22,624 bases of DNA from positions 1 through 22,624 of the forward strand of contig CATVYG010000039.1 of NCBI GenBank assembly GCA_958348225.1, given 5' to 3'. The stretch is from an uncultured Collinsella sp. (lineage in GTDB: Bacteria; Actinomycetota; Coriobacteriia; Coriobacteriales; Coriobacteriaceae). Every line of letters starts with the position of its first letter. The first letter of the stretch is position 1. Shown here piece after piece: positions 21,623 through 22,624 of the stretch. The notes beneath the pieces are model-generated. The model was not told the DNA's origin and did not search any database. It worked only from the letters and a program-made list of their open reading frames with translations. Made by a program: the position numbers and the translations under genes.

Positions 21623-21668
21623 AGCCCCGCTGATCGCGGTCCCCTTGGGGATTGCGGTTGGCGGGGCT
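21623..21668 (+). terminator. Very long hairpin after yhcH, probable terminator
   Basis: Bases 21623-21644 pair without interruption with 21647-21668 (22 pairs, of which five or so are G-U). The centre TCCCC-TT-GGGGA is perfect. The downstream run TGTTGTTG is only partly T-rich, so it may be an RNA-stability or repeat element instead. A smaller TTCCC/GGGAA hairpin lies at about 21602-21614. Confidence 0.6.
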
Positions 21669-21737
21669 TGTTGTTGAGTAGGGGAGTTGCCGACGGCGTT
21701 GTGCTTGGATTGGCGGATGCGCGCTCGAAATCGGCAA

Positions 21738-21761
21738 CAAAAAAGCCGCCCGAAGGCGGCT
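21738..21761 (-). terminator. Terminator of tRNA-Thr (minus strand)
   Basis: Read on the minus strand, AGCCGCC-TTCG-GGCGGCT is followed by TTTTTTG. It begins about a dozen bases after the tRNA 3' end. Confidence 0.93.
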
Positions 21762-21772
21762 ATCTTGTGCAA

Positions 21773-21848
21773 TGGAGCCAGCGACCGGGCTCGAACCGGT
21801 GACCCCCGCTTTACGAGAGCGGTGCTCTACCAACTGAGCTACGCTGGC
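21773..21848 (-). tRNA. tRNA-Thr, anticodon CGT
   Basis: 76 bases with encoded CCA. All arms fold without mismatch: acceptor GCCAGCG/CGCTGGC, D-arm GCTC/GAGC, anticodon arm CCGCT/AGCGG with loop CTCGTAA (anticodon CGT, reading ACG), a 5-base variable loop and T-arm ACCGG/CCGGT with TTCGAGC. The discriminator base is T. Confidence 0.96.
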
Positions 21849-21887
21849 GGCCATGTGATGACGCAACTGAGGCGTCAACGGCTGTCT

Positions 21888-21916
21888 ATGATACGGGACA
21901 TCGCAAATCCGCGCAA
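21888..21916 (-). promoter_or_regulatory. Candidate promoter of tRNA-Thr
   Basis: On the minus strand TTGCGC (21911-21916) and TATCAT (21888-21893) are 17 bases apart, ending ~40 bases before the tRNA. A TTGACG at 21873-21878 is an alternative -35, but no good -10 follows it. Confidence 0.4.
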
Positions 21917-22005
21917 GTGTTCTGACGGCTTTTCTCACTTTAAATGCACTAATATTGGAGACGTGATGTCTTGCTCTTACGGGTATCAAACAGAATGGGG
22001 TGGCG

Positions 22006-22488
22006 ATGGCTCAACCCAAGATTCTTCTCACACGCATCGATGACCGGTTTATTTACGGGCAAGACGTTGAGCTGTGGAACGAAGTCGTGGGTTCCAACCT
22101 TGTTTTAATCGTCAACGATGAGATTGCGGCTGATTCGCGCAAGTGGGCCCCTATGAGGGTGGCGACACCCGAGGGTGTCTGGACGCGGTTTTTCTCGGTG
22201 CAAAGGACTGTCGACATCATTCATACCGCAACGCCGCGCCAAAGGATTCTCATCATGGTGGCGTCGCCCACGGATGCACTCGCGCTGGTTAAGGGTGGTG
22301 TGCCGATCACCAAGATCAGCATTGGCCATATGCAGGCGGGGGAGGGCAAGCGCTCTGTAACGCCTGCCGTTGCCGTAGACGATACGGACATCGCCACCTT
22401 CAAAGAGCTGCAAAAGCTCGGCATAGAACTAGAAATCCGCTATCTTCCCAGTTCCGCCCCCGACCCCATCGGCAATCTGTTCAACTGA
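22006..22488 (+). CDS. EIIB-like PTS protein lacking the phosphorylation histidine
   Basis: 160 residues, the same length as the EIIB at 12281-12763 and alignable without gaps (85 identities by hand count, 53%). Where EIIB has R-L-V-H17-G-Q, this protein has R-F-I-Y17-G-Q. The phospho-acceptor histidine is therefore a tyrosine, while the flanking R-I-D-D-R and G-Q are kept. The rest of the fold is intact: PEGVWTRFFSVQRTVD, GGVPITKISIGHMQ, VAVDDTDIATFKELQ. ATG 22006 has GGGG five bases upstream; an in-frame GTG at 22000 is less likely. No EIIA, EIIC or EIID lies next to it. It is not a decaying gene (no stop or frameshift), so a regulatory or decoy role is plausible. Confidence 0.9.
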   Translation: MAQPKILLTRIDDRFIYGQDVELWNEVVGSNLVLIVNDEIAADSRKWAPMRVATPEGVWTRFFSVQRTVDIIHTATPRQRILIMVASPTDALALVKGGVPITKISIGHMQAGEGKRSVTPAVAVDDTDIATFKELQKLGIELEIRYLPSSAPDPIGNLFN

Positions 22489-22624
22489 TCCCTTGGGGAC
22501 GGAGGAAAACGAATCATTGTACCCTTGCGAGGGACGCGCGCGATGCCGCCTGTCAAAACTATGCCCATTTACTACGTTTGATCGGCTATCGTCGAGCATG
22601 TCGAATTTGGGAAAAACAAAACCG
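22489..22624 (+). other. Non-coding right edge
   Basis: No gene is visible in these 136 bases. CCCTTGGGGA at 22491-22500 repeats a decamer also present at 21604-21613 and, with one difference in flank, in the hairpin centre at 21641-21651. The remainder is mixed in composition and ends in an A-rich stretch. It may contain the start of a dispersed repeat or the promoter of a gene outside the window. Confidence 0.3.

Noticed and set aside
1..22624. CRISPR array, rRNA genes, prophage or IS transposase
   Set aside because: No regularly spaced repeats, no rRNA core sequences and no transposase, integrase or phage structural motifs were seen on either strand.

Overview
The window reads as a high-GC Gram-positive chromosome with Coriobacteriia character, most like Collinsella. 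This is inferred from gene content and codon bias, not from a marker gene. Almost every coding third position is G or C, while several intergenic stretches are clearly AT-richer. Nearly all genes lie on the + strand. The exceptions are a small regulator/membrane-protein pair, a flavodoxin-like gene and a tRNA-Thr.

Region 1 (1-4.2 kb): the 3' end of a comF-type phosphoribosyltransferase gene, a possible PD-(D/E)XK-fold protein, a ~210-bp AT-rich inverted-repeat element with adjoining GC hairpins, then a promoter with a dyad over its -10 box. A ~330-bp non-coding leader with several pairing arms leads into a solute-binding lipoprotein. The long-form hibernation factor hpf follows. comF and hpf are often close neighbours, so the material between them looks like an inserted accessory block.

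Region 2 (4.2-10.9 kb): housekeeping and accessory genes: degV, a 3-hydroxyisobutyrate-dehydrogenase-family reductase with a striking His/Cys-rich tail, a small membrane protein, a HEAT-like protein, an NAD-type isocitrate dehydrogenase, and a membrane-anchored SurA-N-like protein. Convergent to these is a minus-strand DUF2975/XRE pair with its own promoter and palindromes.

Region 3 (10.9-21.6 kb): an amino-sugar locus that fits N-acetylgalactosamine/galactosamine use. It holds a mannose-family PTS (EIIA, EIIB, EIIC, EIID) with a yajC gene inside the operon, a GntR/HutC regulator, an AgaS-type SIS enzyme, an AgaA/NagA-type deacetylase, a LacX-like epimerase, a LacC-like tagatose-6-phosphate kinase and a YhcH-family protein. 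The expected flow is: PTS uptake gives GalNAc-6-P, NagA/AgaA deacetylates it, AgaS converts GalN-6-P to tagatose-6-P, and LacC makes tagatose-1,6-bisphosphate. The aldolase that would finish the route is not in the window. Half-sites AACTGGT/ACCAGTT before the PTS operon and before agaS are good candidates for the GntR operator. Between lacC and yhcH lies the last 43 codons of a second, diverged nagA, a deletion scar.

Region 4 (21.6-22.6 kb): a very long hairpin, tRNA-Thr(CGT) with its terminator on the minus strand, and a solitary full-length EIIB paralogue. That paralogue has tyrosine at the position of the phosphorylated histidine, the most intriguing coding anomaly here.
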